From Terebella lapidaria (lineage: Eukaryota > Annelida > Polychaeta > Terebellida > Terebellidae), in assembly GCA_949152475.1 (NCBI GenBank), contig OX424566.1, positions 13,229,177-13,293,176 on the forward strand: DNA of 64,000 nt. The letters run 5' to 3'. Position numbers and translations under genes: made by a program. Every line of letters starts with the position of its first letter. The stretch's first letter is position 1. Shown piece by piece: positions 11,001-21,894 of the stretch. The notes below the pieces were generated by a model that saw only the letters and a list, made by a program, of their open reading frames with translations, was not told the origin of the DNA and did no database searches.

Positions 11001-11225
11001 AACAATCCACACTATCATCTTAGAGACCAAAGCACTTATGTACTCCCTAAGTTCAATTCTAAAACATATGGTTACCATTCCCTAAGATATATTGCTAGTA
11101 AATTATGGAATATGCTAGAATACAATGATAAGAATACATCGTCCCTATCTCAGTTCAAACGAAATATCAAAATATGGATTAAAAATAAGCAATCATCCCT
11201 ACTAAGATCTGAATTATTCCAATGA
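8028..11225 (+). pseudogene. LINE ORF2: endonuclease and reverse transcriptase, one in-frame TGA
   Basis: The frame is open from 8028 to the TAA/TGA region at 11225, about 1065 codons, broken only by TGA at 8544-8546. After a Ser/Asp/Cys-rich leader comes an AP-endonuclease (HLNINGLRSK, ALSECKLD, GDLNFN, TLIDVFLTN, ISDFHN). Next is the RT, with KGKSPGYDAVPP, SKAFDCMPH, GVPQGSILGPLLFN and the catalytic YADD at 10380-10391. The C-terminal region typical of the Jockey/CR1 group follows (LNRLDKLNERALRLVY, then YHSLRYIASKLWNML). A CGA to TGA change (a CpG transition) at an expected Arg would explain the stop. No ATG occurs at the opening; it starts with ACA-TTG inside ORF1, so translation by reinitiation or coupling with ORF1 is likely in the intact family. 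As it stands, this copy cannot make a full ORF2 protein without readthrough. Confidence 0.88.
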
Positions 11226-11395
11226 AATGTGATATCGAATCTACGTACCGTTATGTCATGTATATGCACAAAATGTACTTCCCGTTTTCGAATGTCTGAT
11301 TATGTCATGTATATATCCATCGCACAGAAGTTCTTTGAGCTTGTATTATATAGGTGTGATTTCATAACTGTATATACCGATTGCATGCGATGTTA

Positions 11396-11401
11396 AATAA
11401 A
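11396..11401 (+). other. Polyadenylation-type signal at LINE 3' end
   Basis: AATAAA lies 12 bases before the 3' edge of the LINE, within GTTAAATAAATTTTATTC. It may serve the element's RNA 3' end. Confidence 0.5.
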
Positions 11402-11413
11402 TTTTATTCTATT

Positions 11414-11422
11414 CTAACAATG
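11414..11422 (+). other. LINE target site duplication, 3' copy
   Basis: CTAACAATG directly after the LINE end. Host repeat sequence resumes with TCATGCCTGAGCAATCAG, matching 3345-3360 and 12350-12365. Confidence 0.85.
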
Positions 11423-11960
11423 TCATGCCTGAGCAATCAGACCTCATCCGATTCAGGGTGTTAAGCTTATTACCAGTGATACTAATGAAATAAGCCAGGG
11501 TAACACAAAGCAATCTACAATCAACATCAGCCACCACCTGTGTACAACACTCCTGATGCCTAGGAATGGAATGATTCCCTATTGGAGGGTTAACTTATAG
11601 ATTTATTACCGGACTCACATTGGTGTGCCATGGGTTGTCACTGAAGTCATTTTTCAACAATTTATTTTCCAGGTTTTTTGCTGTCATTGGTGTTATAGGA
11701 TTTGTGGTGGTTGGTTTCAATATTCATCACATGGCCACGCTACATAGGCAACCGTGTCACTGGCATAATGGAGGACTTGCTGATAATTGATTTATTCATA
11801 GTTGTGAGAAAGTGATGACATTAGGTAAATAACGGTGATCTGAATGAATAGTCCCATGACAATGTGTACATACCATTGTGTCTAAATGCCAACACAATGT
11901 GATGAGAACCGCGTGACCTCAACAGACTAGTGTCCAAATTGTTTATTTCCCTATGAGGTT
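11423..11960. repeat. Dispersed repeat, right half of the unit split by the LINE
   Basis: It continues the repeat interrupted at 4783: GAGCAATCAG, AAGCTTATTACCAGTGATA, ACACAAAGCAATCT, CACCTGTGTACAACACTCC, then GACAATGTGTACATACCA. Some inner segments are deleted compared with 12255-13460. Non-coding. Confidence 0.7.
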
Positions 11961-12254
11961 CACGCATGCACTAATGAGTATACCTTTTAAAGCCAGGTAA
12001 ATCATATGGGCATTTTGTTCCCACAATGTCTTGTTATATTTCAATCACAGATTGTGACACGGATTAAGTTTGCACCAGTGCTACCTGGACGAGATAAAAT
12101 GAGAAGTGTCTTTCATGCACATTTGTTTTCGAATTGAGTTTGACCAGACAGTTGTTGGATAAGCTTCATCAATAACAGAAGATACCGATATTCCTGATCT
12201 GCCTCAGATACTCAGACGAGAAAATTCACAACACAAGCACTTTTTTTCAAAGTA

Positions 12255-13460
12255 TTCGTGTATGTGATATTATGTCAATGATATTCCTCTGTATTGCAGG
12301 ACAATGTTATTGGCTTCGCACATCTGTGACACTTTAGTGCTCACAATGCCATGTCTGAGCAATCAGGCCTCATTGCAAGTCAGAGCATTAAGCTTATTAC
12401 CAGTGATATTAATATCTATTTAAGGGTGACACAAAGCAATCTTACATCAGCAGCAGCCACCTGTGTACAACACTCCCCATTGCGAGTCAAGAAATGATTC
12501 CCTAGTATCGAAGGGCAATCTCTCATACGCATGGGTTTATGAGTTTACATTGACCCATCGTCATTGCTTACACAACCGCTATCAAGCACAATCTCCAGAC
12601 TAAACCAGACACCTTTCTGTGCTTACCAGAGCTACTGCTATCAGAGCTGTAATTGTTTTCGTGGGAATCGATGGAGGGACGTTCGTCAACCTAACTAAAT
12701 AGTTATACACTGGGTGGATGTGCCAGTTAGTTTGTGGACTACCTGGCATTGATGATTTTATGTATGAATCACTCAGTCTCCAATCTAATTACTCGTGCTG
12801 TTTGACATATTTGGCAGCGAGTGTTTGATTTCATATACGTATACAGGGTTAGTGAATTTCCAATTTTGAGGATTTATTAGCAGACTCAGCTTGGTATTGG
12901 TTCCATTTTTGTGTGTAACCTGAACTGCATCCGTGATGAAAGGTCATTAGTTCAGATTATTGTACTGATTTCATAGCTTCAAGGCATAACAAGTATAAAT
13001 ATCAAAATATTTCATGTGTCTATGTATTATATTTGATGTGAGCACTAACAGCTCACTTGCCACAGTAGCGCCATGGGCTGTCACGGAAGCAATTTGTCAA
13101 CAATTTATTTTCCAGTCTCTTTGCTGTCGTTGGGTACAAGTTATTGAACTTATTGTGGGTTGGTTTCGATAGTCATCACAGGGTCACTCGTTTCGCCAAC
13201 TAGGTCACTGACATAAAGGAAAACTTGCTGATAACTGATTAATTCATAACAGTATGTGGGATCACTATTTTGTCTTGTCATTGGGATGGTTGGAGATTTT
13301 GGTGATGACGATTAGTAGATAATGGTGCATCTGATTGAATAGTCCCGTGACAATCAGTACGTACCAATCTGTTTAAATGCCAACATTGTCGATGAGAACC
13401 GAGTGACCTCAACAGATTAGTGTCCAAAGCGTTTATTTCCTTATGAGGTTTACTCATGCA
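12255..13460. repeat. Dispersed repeat unit of ~1.2 kb
   Basis: It aligns by landmarks with 3270-4400 and 16625-17720: GACAATGTTATTRGCTTCGCAC, GTGACACAAAGCAATCTTAC, CGAAGGGCAATCTCTCAT, CAGTGATGAAAGGTCATTAG-like, GCTCACTTGC, and GGGTTGGTTT near its end. Frames in it are short and not conserved between copies. Confidence 0.75.
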
Positions 13461-13599
13461 CTAATTGTCAACTCAAAATATCTCATAAATGTCTCATATG
13501 GGTATTTTGTTCCCACAATGGTTTGCATGTGTTTTAGGTTTTTTATTTCAATCATGACACGGATCATGAAAATACATCAGTGAATAAAACAAGAATACA

Positions 13600-14100
13600 C
13601 ATCAGACAAGAATATTTGTAATACAAGTACTTTTTTTCTTACAGAGCCAACTGTCCTCGGTCAACATTTGGTTCATAATTAAATACTTTACCATTCATGA
13701 TGTATATAATTCATCTTGATAGGATTCATACGATTAGGCTCGACAGGTGCTCAAGATATCCAGCAAGAAAGAAAAAAATTGAATAACAGCTTTTCCTTGC
13801 AAACAATGGTTATGATTAGCTGGTACTAATGCAAACCGAAGCCCAAGATGATACAGACACTATGAACCAGGAGTGTCAATTTGGCTTGAGGAACCACACA
13901 GAGATGTCTCCTGTTATGCAAGATCAATATCCACATCAAAGTTGGAGGTATTTTTCTGGCAAGTTCAGGCGTTTCATGATTGTACAGCTCAAATTCATTT
14001 GAAATGGAACTTTCATATCCGATTGACCCAAATATTTGAGTATCTGTGTACTTTACTGGACCTAGCGACGCAATGTATGTTGTTTCACAACTGATTTGAG
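13600..14100. repeat. Direct repeat of 18830-19215
   Basis: Shared landmarks in order: ACAGAGCC, CCTCGGTCAACATTT, TATATAATTCAT, AACAGCTTTTCCTT, CGAAGCCC, GATACTAT, and GAGGTATTTTTC. The match is diverged, with indels. A 73-codon frame at 13873-14094 is not conserved in the other copy, so I do not call it a gene. Confidence 0.6.
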
Positions 14101-14138
14101 TTTAAGGATCGTATATGAGAGTAATCTTGGGACATGTA

Positions 14139-14420
14139 AATTAGGTGCTACAAAACAGTCTTACATCAGTAACATCCACCTGTGAGCTAAGCTCCCCATG
14201 CCTGCGCATGAAATGATTTCCCATTGCTACGTTGATCTCTCAAATGTATTTGTGCAGTGTGGTTTCATGCCAAGGTATTGCACTAAGCCTATTGTCAGTG
14301 ATAGCTATATGTAAATCAGGGCACTACAAAACGGTCTAACATCAGTAGCATCCATCTGTGAGCTACGCTCCCCGTGCTTAGGCATGAAATGATTTCCCTC
14401 ATGGGTGGGTTAATCTCTCA
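14139..14420. repeat. Tandem pair of a ~100-bp motif with ~185-bp period
   Basis: Unit one starts near 14139 and unit two near 14325. Both run CTACAAAAC, GTCT, ACATCAGTA, CATCCA, CTGTGAGCTA, GCTCCCC, then GCATGAAATGATTTCCC. Just downstream, at 14430-14460, two short words (CAACCGCTAT and CAAGCACAAT) are each doubled. Confidence 0.65.
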
Positions 14421-15152
14421 CAACCGCTATCAACCGCTATCAAGCACAATCAAGCACAATCATCAAATTGAGTCAGTCACCTTTCCATGCTTACCAGAGC
14501 TGCAGGTTTCAAGCTGTAACTTCTATTGTCGGTCTTAATTGAAGGATATTTTTCTGCTATATGAATGGACTGCACGAATGTGCCTGGTAGGTTGGAAACT
14601 TCCTGGCATTGATCGTTTTATATGAATCACTGGTTTATGCGGCCTGCTTGCGTTATTCATGCTGCCTTATATATTTTCCGACAGTGTTTGAGTTTATGTA
14701 CACATACAGGGTTTGCTTGAGGTAACTTATTTCATATTTCGTATTGATTGACCATTTCTGATCCATGCCTATTGCGGTTTGGTCCTTACTCTGGTCCCAT
14801 TGTAATATATTCTGACGTTAAAAACACAACAAATGTAGGCATTTATATAGGCCTATGTGATAGGTCTACCCACATGTATATATTAAGTCCGGTATGCGTT
14901 ATGAATTGTGTTGTGACAATGTTTGTAATAATAATTGTAACCGGATCGTAGATGATGCAATTGCTCTTACTACTCTGATGACCATGTCCCCGGTATAACT
15001 GGACGACTAGCTAAGAACTGGTCAATGGTCACGATTCTCTCGACATTGAGCGACAAGTAGTAATTAATGGTGAATTTGAATGAATAATCCGATGACAATA
15101 AGTACTTTCCATTCTGTTTTGAATGATAAATGTCAATGAACCCTCATTGACC
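14421..15152. repeat. Diverged dispersed-repeat segment
   Basis: Contains AATCAAGCACAAT, GTCAGTCACCTTTCC, TGCTTACCAGAGCT and GAATCACTGG, in the order seen at 3575-3775 and 12590-12780. The remainder (about 14720-15150) is AT-rich and I recognise nothing in it. Confidence 0.55.
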
Positions 15153-15617
15153 TTAACTGCCTTCGACTGTATGCAATATTTTTTTCAAAACTAATTTCTT
15201 GTGCAACACATCTAACGCAAGATAACAAAAGGTGTGTTCAATGATTTTGAAGTGTATCCATCAAACCCGAATGTAAACAAATGCCAAAATCGCGCTTGAA
15301 AGTCCACATCGAGTATATTTTCCAGTTCGTATGTGCATATTTAGTGTAGTTATGAGGAAATAATCAGTGACATACCATGATGAACGTGGAATTGTCAGTA
15401 CATCTTGCACTTCTATGGTTTGTTTACATCTGCGTGTGATGGACGCAGTTCCTGTATTTACACGAGAACCGCCTGTTCAATTGAGCAAAATTTCCAAGAT
15501 GACTGCTTATAGTCATAACATTTGATGTGAGTATATCTCATTCAGTTAATTTATCATGTTTATTATGAAATGTAGTTTTCAAAAAATCGTGACTGGCGCC
15601 GAAGGCAGTTGCTTTAA
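15153..15617. mobile_element. TTAA-flanked MITE, copy of the family at 41508-42057
   Basis: Left end TTAACTGCCTTCG and right end CGAAGGCAGTTGCTTTAA form an inverted pair with TTAA at each side. The interior matches the 41508-42057 copy almost throughout (ATGCAATATTTTTTTCAAAA, TGTATCCATCAAACCCGAATG, GTTTACATCTGCGTGTGATG). TTAA targets point to piggyBac- or Kolobok-type mobilisation. No transposase frame is present. Confidence 0.75.
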
Positions 15618-15774
15618 AAATATGTATCTCATGAAACACTTAATGAAGATTAATAATGACCACGCGATAAATAGCTCGGGTCATTATTGAATATAGGGCC
15701 TTGAGACAAACAAAGGAAAATGTATTAATTGTCTATACCAACTTCGTTTTGCAAGCACATACTGTAATGAGAGT

Positions 15775-17999
15775 AAACATCGACCTTGCCCTATGGGTAA
15801 CTCACAGATTTTTACAGATGTCCGTTTGAAGAAATTGTGTGGGATGACACTTGCCGTTCGTGTGAGGGTACAAGGTGCAAAATAAGGGGAAACGGTTTAC
15901 TATGATACTAGGCAAAGAACTGCGAATGTCTGGAAAAAATCAACTTGTTTAATATCACCAATCATCTGATTTTAGCTATTTGATATATATATATTGGTTT
16001 GTGTTCGGAAATACATGTACTAAGTGAACAAAGTTGCGAATGATATCCCACATCATGCCGATTCTAGAGTTAGCACAAAGAGATAAATATAGATTCACTT
16101 GATTGGGATTCATTTGGTGTGACATGATCAGCCAGAAGCTTTAATGTAATACCTCTCCAAAGGAGGAGTATATAGTTCATTCCCTCGAGACTTACACGTT
16201 GCTGGTTGCTTTTATCATGGAAGGGACGAGTAGCTACAGACTCTGATATTCACAGTGATAATATCAAAATGACGGTTCCACATGTCGATAGCATATCATA
16301 CACGTACCTGATGTGCAGTAAACTACTTATGGATATGAATGGAATGGTACATTGAAAATCAAGGCAATGAGGGTGGTGCATGTATATCAATCTATAAATA
16401 CTGATATAACAAGACTTCGGTGAGGAAGCAACATTGAAACGCCTAATTTCCTGAAAAAAAAAGTCTGACAACTTATATTCACAGCCAAAGCCACCATCCG
16501 CGTCATCAGAGGCAGACAGTGTATAAAATATAGGTGCTTCAATTGTTGATGGAACTAGCAAACGACTGCCGACATTCTATTGAAACAATAGATCAATCCC
16601 AAACAATCATGTATATATTATGTAAACGATATCACCTTGTGTTAGGGACAACGTTATTAGCTTCGTCACACATTAGTGCTCACAGTGCCATGTCTGATCA
16701 ATCAGGCCTCATTACGAGCCAAGATATTAAGCTTATTACCAATGATACTGTCTAATTCAGGGTGACACAATTCAATCTTGCATCAACACCGGCCACCTGT
16801 GTACTACACTCCCGATACCTATACTAGGCATGAAATTGTTCCCTATTGGAGGGCTAATCTCTCATACGCATAGGACAAGGCGTTTACATTGACCTCTCTC
16901 CATTGTTGGAACAGCCGCTATCAAGCACAATCTTCAGACTGAATCAGACACCTTTCCGTGCTTACCAGAGCTACGGGTCTCAGAGCTGTAACTGCTATTG
17001 TGGGAATCGGTGGAGGGATATTTGTCAGTCTAACTAAATAGCTATATACTGGGTGGATGTGTCAGTTAGCTTTGGGACTATCTAGCTTTGATGGTTTATT
17101 TGTGAAGTACTCCTGTCTCCAATTTGATTGCATTACTCAGGCTGTTTGACATGTTTGGCAGCAGTGTTCGATTTCGTATACATATTCGAGATTAGTGAAT
17201 TTCCAATTGTGCCTAACATGGAACTTGTAGATTTGTTTTTACCAGATTCAGTTTGGGTATTAATTCCATGTCAATGTTTCTGCCTAACCTGACACCCTTC
17301 TGTGATAAAAGGTCATTAGTTCAGACTAACTTTTCGATTTTATAGCTTCAAGGCAGAACAAGCGTAAATGTCATTATATTTTATGTGCCTACCTATATTT
17401 ATTGTAAGCGCAAACAGCTCACTTGCAATGGTAGCGCCATGGGTTGCCACTGAGGCCATTTATCAGCAATTTATTGTCCAGGTTCTTTGCTGTTGTTGGG
17501 CATGATTCCTGGGTTATGTGGTGGCTTAGTTGTAAAATAGCACATACTACCTTTCAAAAAGTGCCACTGATATAGTGGACGACTGGCTGATAACTGATTT
17601 ATCCATATACTATCTATTCAGTGTATGACCGAAAGCCATCTAATGGCAAACAGTGAATAATGGTGGATTTTAATTAATAGTCCCAATACAATGGGTACAA
17701 ACCGATCTGTTTTATTAAACCTCAACAGAGTAGTTGTGCCCAAAGTATAGTTTTTTTATGATGAACTAACGGTCAGCTAATAGATGTCTCATATCAGCAA
17801 TTTGTTCTATTAGTTTGATCCATAGTACGTTTCAACCATAACATGGAATCGCACCAGTAATCCCAGGACGAGAAGAAATCAGAAGTGTGATTCATGCAAC
17901 TTTGTTTTCAAACTGGGTCTTAATGAGATATTGCAATGGATAAGTTTCATCAATAACATAATAATATTCGTGATCTACCTCAATCCATTCATTCATTAA
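15775..17999. repeat. Long dispersed repeat, partner of 2400-4380
   Basis: Landmark order is the same as in 2400-4380. Its second part (16625-17999) is repeated at once at 18000-18808. Short frames are not conserved with the partner copies. Confidence 0.75.
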
Positions 18000-18808
18000 T
18001 CCATTACCTTGTGTTAAGGACAACGTTATTAGCTTCGTCACACATTAGTGCTCACAGTGCCAGGTCTGAGCAATCAGGCCTCATTACGAGTCAAGATATT
18101 AGGCTTATTACCAATGATACTGTCGAATTCAGGTTGCCACAATGCAATCTTGCATCAACATCGGCCACCTGTGTACTACACTCCCGATACCTATACTAGG
18201 CATGAAATGGTTCCCTATTGGAGGGCTAATCTCTCATACGCATAGGACAATACGTTTACATTGACCTCTCTCCATTGTTGGCACAGCCGCTATCAAGCAC
18301 AATCTTCAAAATAAATCAGCCACTTTTCCGTGCTCACCAGAGCTACTTGGCTCAGAGCTGTAACTGCTATTGTGGGAATCGGTGGAGGGATATTTGTCAG
18401 CCTACCTGAAAGGTCTTTAGTTCAGGCTAATTTTTCGATTTTATAGCTTCAAGGCAGAACAAATGTAAATGTCATTATATTTTATGTGCCTACCTATATT
18501 TGTTGTAAGCGCAAACAGCTCACTTGCAATGGTAGCGCCATGGGCTGTCACTGAGGCCATTTGTCAGCAATTTATTGTCCAGGTTCTTCTGACGGTCAGC
18601 TAATAGATGTCTCATATCAGCAATTTGTTCTATTAGTTTGATCCATATCACGTTTCGAACCATAACATGGAATCGCACCAGTAATCCAGGACGAGAAGGA
18701 ATCAGAATGTGTTTCGTGCAACCTTGTTCTCAAACTGGGTCTTGATGAGATATTGCAATGGATGAGTTTCATCAATAACTTATTAATATTCGTGATCTAC
18801 CTCAATCC
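18000..18808. repeat. Tandem copy of 16625-17999 with internal deletion
   Basis: Begins ACCTTGTGTTAAGGACAACG and ends GTGATCTACCTCAATCC, as the preceding unit does, with close identity in both flanks. About 560 bases from the middle of the unit are missing, so this is a shortened tandem duplicate. Confidence 0.8.
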
Positions 18809-18829
18809 TCGGACAAGAATGTTAAAAAA

Positions 18830-19215
18830 CACAAGTACCTCATTGTACAGAGCCCATTTCCTCGGTCAACATTTTTGTGGTTGACAAACAAATATATAAT
18901 TCATGAAATATGCAATATATCAAAACAAGATTCACCTCGACAGAAAATAGTCGTAAAAACAGCTTTTCCTTTGTAATCAATGATTCTATAGCCAGTAATA
19001 ATGCCAAACGAAGCCCCACATTCTACAGATACTATACACCAGGGATGTTAATATCCAAATCAGAGTTGCGAGGTATTTTTCATGCAATTTCGAACGCTCC
19101 TACCATGGTTATACATTTCACAATCGTTTGAAAATAAAGCTTCATATTCGAGTCACCAATATTTTAGAATGTCTACACTTTACTGTAACTAGTGACGCAT
19201 TGTGTCTGATAATTG
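18830..19215. repeat. Direct repeat of 13600-14100
   Basis: Partner of the segment at 13600-14100, same landmarks. Non-coding. Confidence 0.6.
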
Positions 19216-19228
19216 ACATCCACTTACA

Positions 19229-19533
19229 GTAAGAATCAATCTATTACCACCAATACAGCCAAATTTTGATGATTCCAATAACAAACGTTAAACACAATAT
19301 TTTGCAATAGAAACGAAGCCCGACCAAATACCTTATCAAAAGACACACTGACGTCATCAGGGGCAGTCAGTGTGGTAAGCGTAGTTGTTTCTACTGTACA
19401 CCTGATGGAATTAGTATACAACTGCCCAACAACCTATGAAAATAGTTTAGAAATCCGAAACCAACCCCATGGAATAGATATATGAAAAGTACATAAGTAT
19501 CTTATCACAAGCCAAAAGGCTACTGAGTTGATG
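19229..19533. mobile_element. Short interspersed element, ~310 bp (family B)
   Basis: Starts GTAAGAATCAATCTATTACC and ends in a small hairpin AGCC-AAAA-GGCT followed by ACTGAGTTGATG. The same element occurs at 27526-27838 (opposite strand), 63044-63352 and 63411-63548, with diverged relatives near 23650-23830 and 35757-35990. The core GACACACTGRCGTCATCAGG is the best-kept part. No tRNA-type A and B boxes were seen and no protein frame, so the class is open. Confidence 0.8.
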
Positions 19534-21894
19534 TTGTTTCACAAGAGTCTCAGAGTATGCTGCTCTATGTGACACTGATCCTGTGGTTGTTATCCGATAA
19601 ACTGCTGAAGAAGAAGAATATCCCTTTACGATAGAAACCCTCTAAGGGCGTTGTATAGAATTACGTTGTATTTCGATGTATGAAAGAAGGAGCTGATAGA
19701 AAAAACACAAAGAAATGGTGCCTGGCTTACAGGAAACACGGCAAAACATTACTAATTGCTATGGTTTAGTTTGACGTCTCCCATCATTAATTTTATAAAT
19801 TTTGATAATGGCTATATAGTAGATATCGCCTCCTTATGATGGACTGTATCTGTTGGAAATGGGAGGCTTCAGCACGTTAATTTTTACCAGACACATACAC
19901 GAGTATAGGAGAGTGATATCTCACCCCCACATGTTCTTATTCGACCCAAGTAATCAGTGACCTACGCCTGATATTACCCTCACGTTTGTATACCAAATTC
20001 GTGTTATTTGGTCTCAATGTAACAATGCAAAGATACACGTCAACAAGCCAATTAGTCTCAAAATACCCCCACAGCCTCATGCATGTTCCCCAGAAAATGC
20101 TGCTTTGTTGCGTAGTGACGATTGAGGGTTGTTTCCAATTTACTAATTGGTGGTTGCTCATTAGATTCTCAAAAGATCAATCCCAACTTACCTTGTCCAA
20201 GGCCGCGGTATACGGTTCACTCCCTCAAAACTGGAACTTTTCATCTCATACCGCTTCTGTCTTGGAAGGTAACGAGCCATTTTGATCTAATATCCAAAAT
20301 AATATCCAGTGAAATTGAGAAAGAAAGCAAAATGCAACAGGTTTCTTCACGGGAAGCTTGTCAATCACAAATCACTCGTTGTGGCATCCGTTCGACATGT
20401 ACTTAAATCGGACAGTGCGATTCAATTGGTCCTGTGTTAGCACCATGCCCGTATCTAGTCTCATAATATACATGTGAACGAAAGCAATAGCAAGCCTGCT
20501 ATGCTCCTCTCTCCTAATTCTTACTGACAATGTATCCCTCAATATCCAGTGACAGCAGCTAAGAACGTTAGCAATATGCACAAAACGTTGTAATCCTACA
20601 TCAGCATGCACCCCACAGTATCCATTCGCCTCCTTTATCCCAATGCCCGACACGGTCCCTATCGAACGACCATTCCTAGAAGCCAGGTCATTCTGTCCAC
20701 ACACAAACTACACGTGGGTCTCATGAGTTTGTATTGGACATCCACTGTTGACACGAGACATCAGTCGCCAGAGACACAATCCCTCGTCTCGACCAGGCAC
20801 CTGCCTCGTAGCCTGTGCTTACTGGGCAGGGCTGCTGCTGCTGCTACGGTGGCATATGGCTCAGATGGGGATGGAATGGGTGTCGGTGTGAGTCTTGAGA
20901 CTGACTGGAATTGATGGGCGGTTAGCTCGGTCGTCTGGCAGTTACTGGCGTCTCTGTCTTGTTAGCGTCTCTTTCAGTTTTTCCTTTCTTTTGACAAAAA
21001 GTTTTCAACTAATGGTTGTTGTTTGGAATCTAAACTTCACCATAAAGGCGATGGAATAGAAAGCGAGGAGTGTTGTTCAAATATATATATATTCAAGTGT
21101 AGTCCATCTGTTCTCACATATTTGTTCTCGTATCTTCAATTTGTCAACGTCTGACCAACTGCTCCGGTGAGAATTGAATCCAACGTTATTTGTCACACAT
21201 AAATTCGACGAAATTGGCAACGAATGATAATAATAATGTCCACTAGATCCGAATATCCCCAAATTCAGTATGTTTTTACCTCATCTGGCGGAAGAAGATG
21301 GCGGTTACATGATAATTAAACCAATTGCACTCTGGAAACATTAATGTCGTAGTAGTGTGAAAAGTAGGCCTAAAGGAATCTGAAGTCATGATCTACTGCG
21401 AATATATAGCTATATATAGTCATAGGTCATTTCAAAATGTGGTCTTCATATTTTTAGGAACAGTTTCTCCCAGACTTGTCAATCTCATCCAGAACATTTC
21501 CAGTATCACAACTGACAAATGATATTTACACCCAGTCTGACATTCATGAACGGGAACATTGAAATATTCCGTGGATCATTCATCGATTGAAACTAGCAAA
21601 AGTACTCGCAATGTTTGGGGGGGGGGGGGGGGGTTCGTATGTTAGGCATGAATATATTTTGTTAACCAATACGAATTAACAGAAATACTTTCTTCGGAAT
21701 TATCTGATGAAGCAATGTTTTTTTTGAAAAACAAATGCTGCCGCGAGATAGCGAGACCGGATCCTTCCTTATCTCCATATATACTGTTTGGACTCGATTT
21801 TTGTGATGGCATTTGAATATTTATATACAATAAACATCCTGGACTATAGAGTGTGACCCCAGCATTATGTTTTATTATTATTATTATTGCATGT
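19534..21894. other. Mostly single-copy non-coding sequence
   Basis: I see no element ends or family motifs. A GCT trinucleotide run lies at 20831-20845. Frames of up to about 110 codons occur on both strands, around 19986-20914, but none has a recognisable domain or any signal of exons. An untranslated or intronic piece of a host gene cannot be excluded. Confidence 0.4.
21617..21633 (+). repeat. Run of 17 guanines
   Basis: Uninterrupted poly-G, able to form a G-quadruplex and prone to length error in sequencing. No function is implied. Confidence 0.9.

Larger units (their letters stand above)
7318..11413 (+). mobile_element. NADAR-LINE retrotransposon (Jockey/CR1-group), 5'-truncated
   Basis: 4096 bp of non-LTR retrotransposon: ORF1 (NADAR plus zinc knuckles), ORF2 (endonuclease plus reverse transcriptase), a 3' UTR of about 190 bp, and a 3' end of AATAAA followed by TTTTATTCTATT. 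There is no poly(A) tail; the end is a short T/A-rich near-repeat of ATTCT, as in CR1/L2-type elements. There is no RNase H after the RT. The LINE follows the ATG of CTAACAATG on the left and is followed by the same 9 bases at 11414-11422. Because ORF1 reads straight into the flank, the element is probably 5'-truncated. The clade within the Jockey/CR1/L2/Rex group is unresolved. Confidence 0.9.

Noticed and set aside
19236..19421. 61-codon frame similar to ones at 27646-27831 and 63031-63240
   Set aside because: All are the same stretch of family B on different strands. The similarity reflects the repeat, and the copies at 23650 and 35757 do not keep the frame.
20372..20914. Overlapping frames of ~100-110 codons in a GC-richer stretch, possible exon
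   Set aside because: No known motif, no agreement between strands, and no convincing splice-site and reading-frame combination. Left as non-coding with low confidence.
21617..21633. Poly-G as a regulatory or telomeric signal
   Set aside because: A single homopolymer without the TTAGGG-type pattern; more likely slippage, and its length may be a sequencing artefact.
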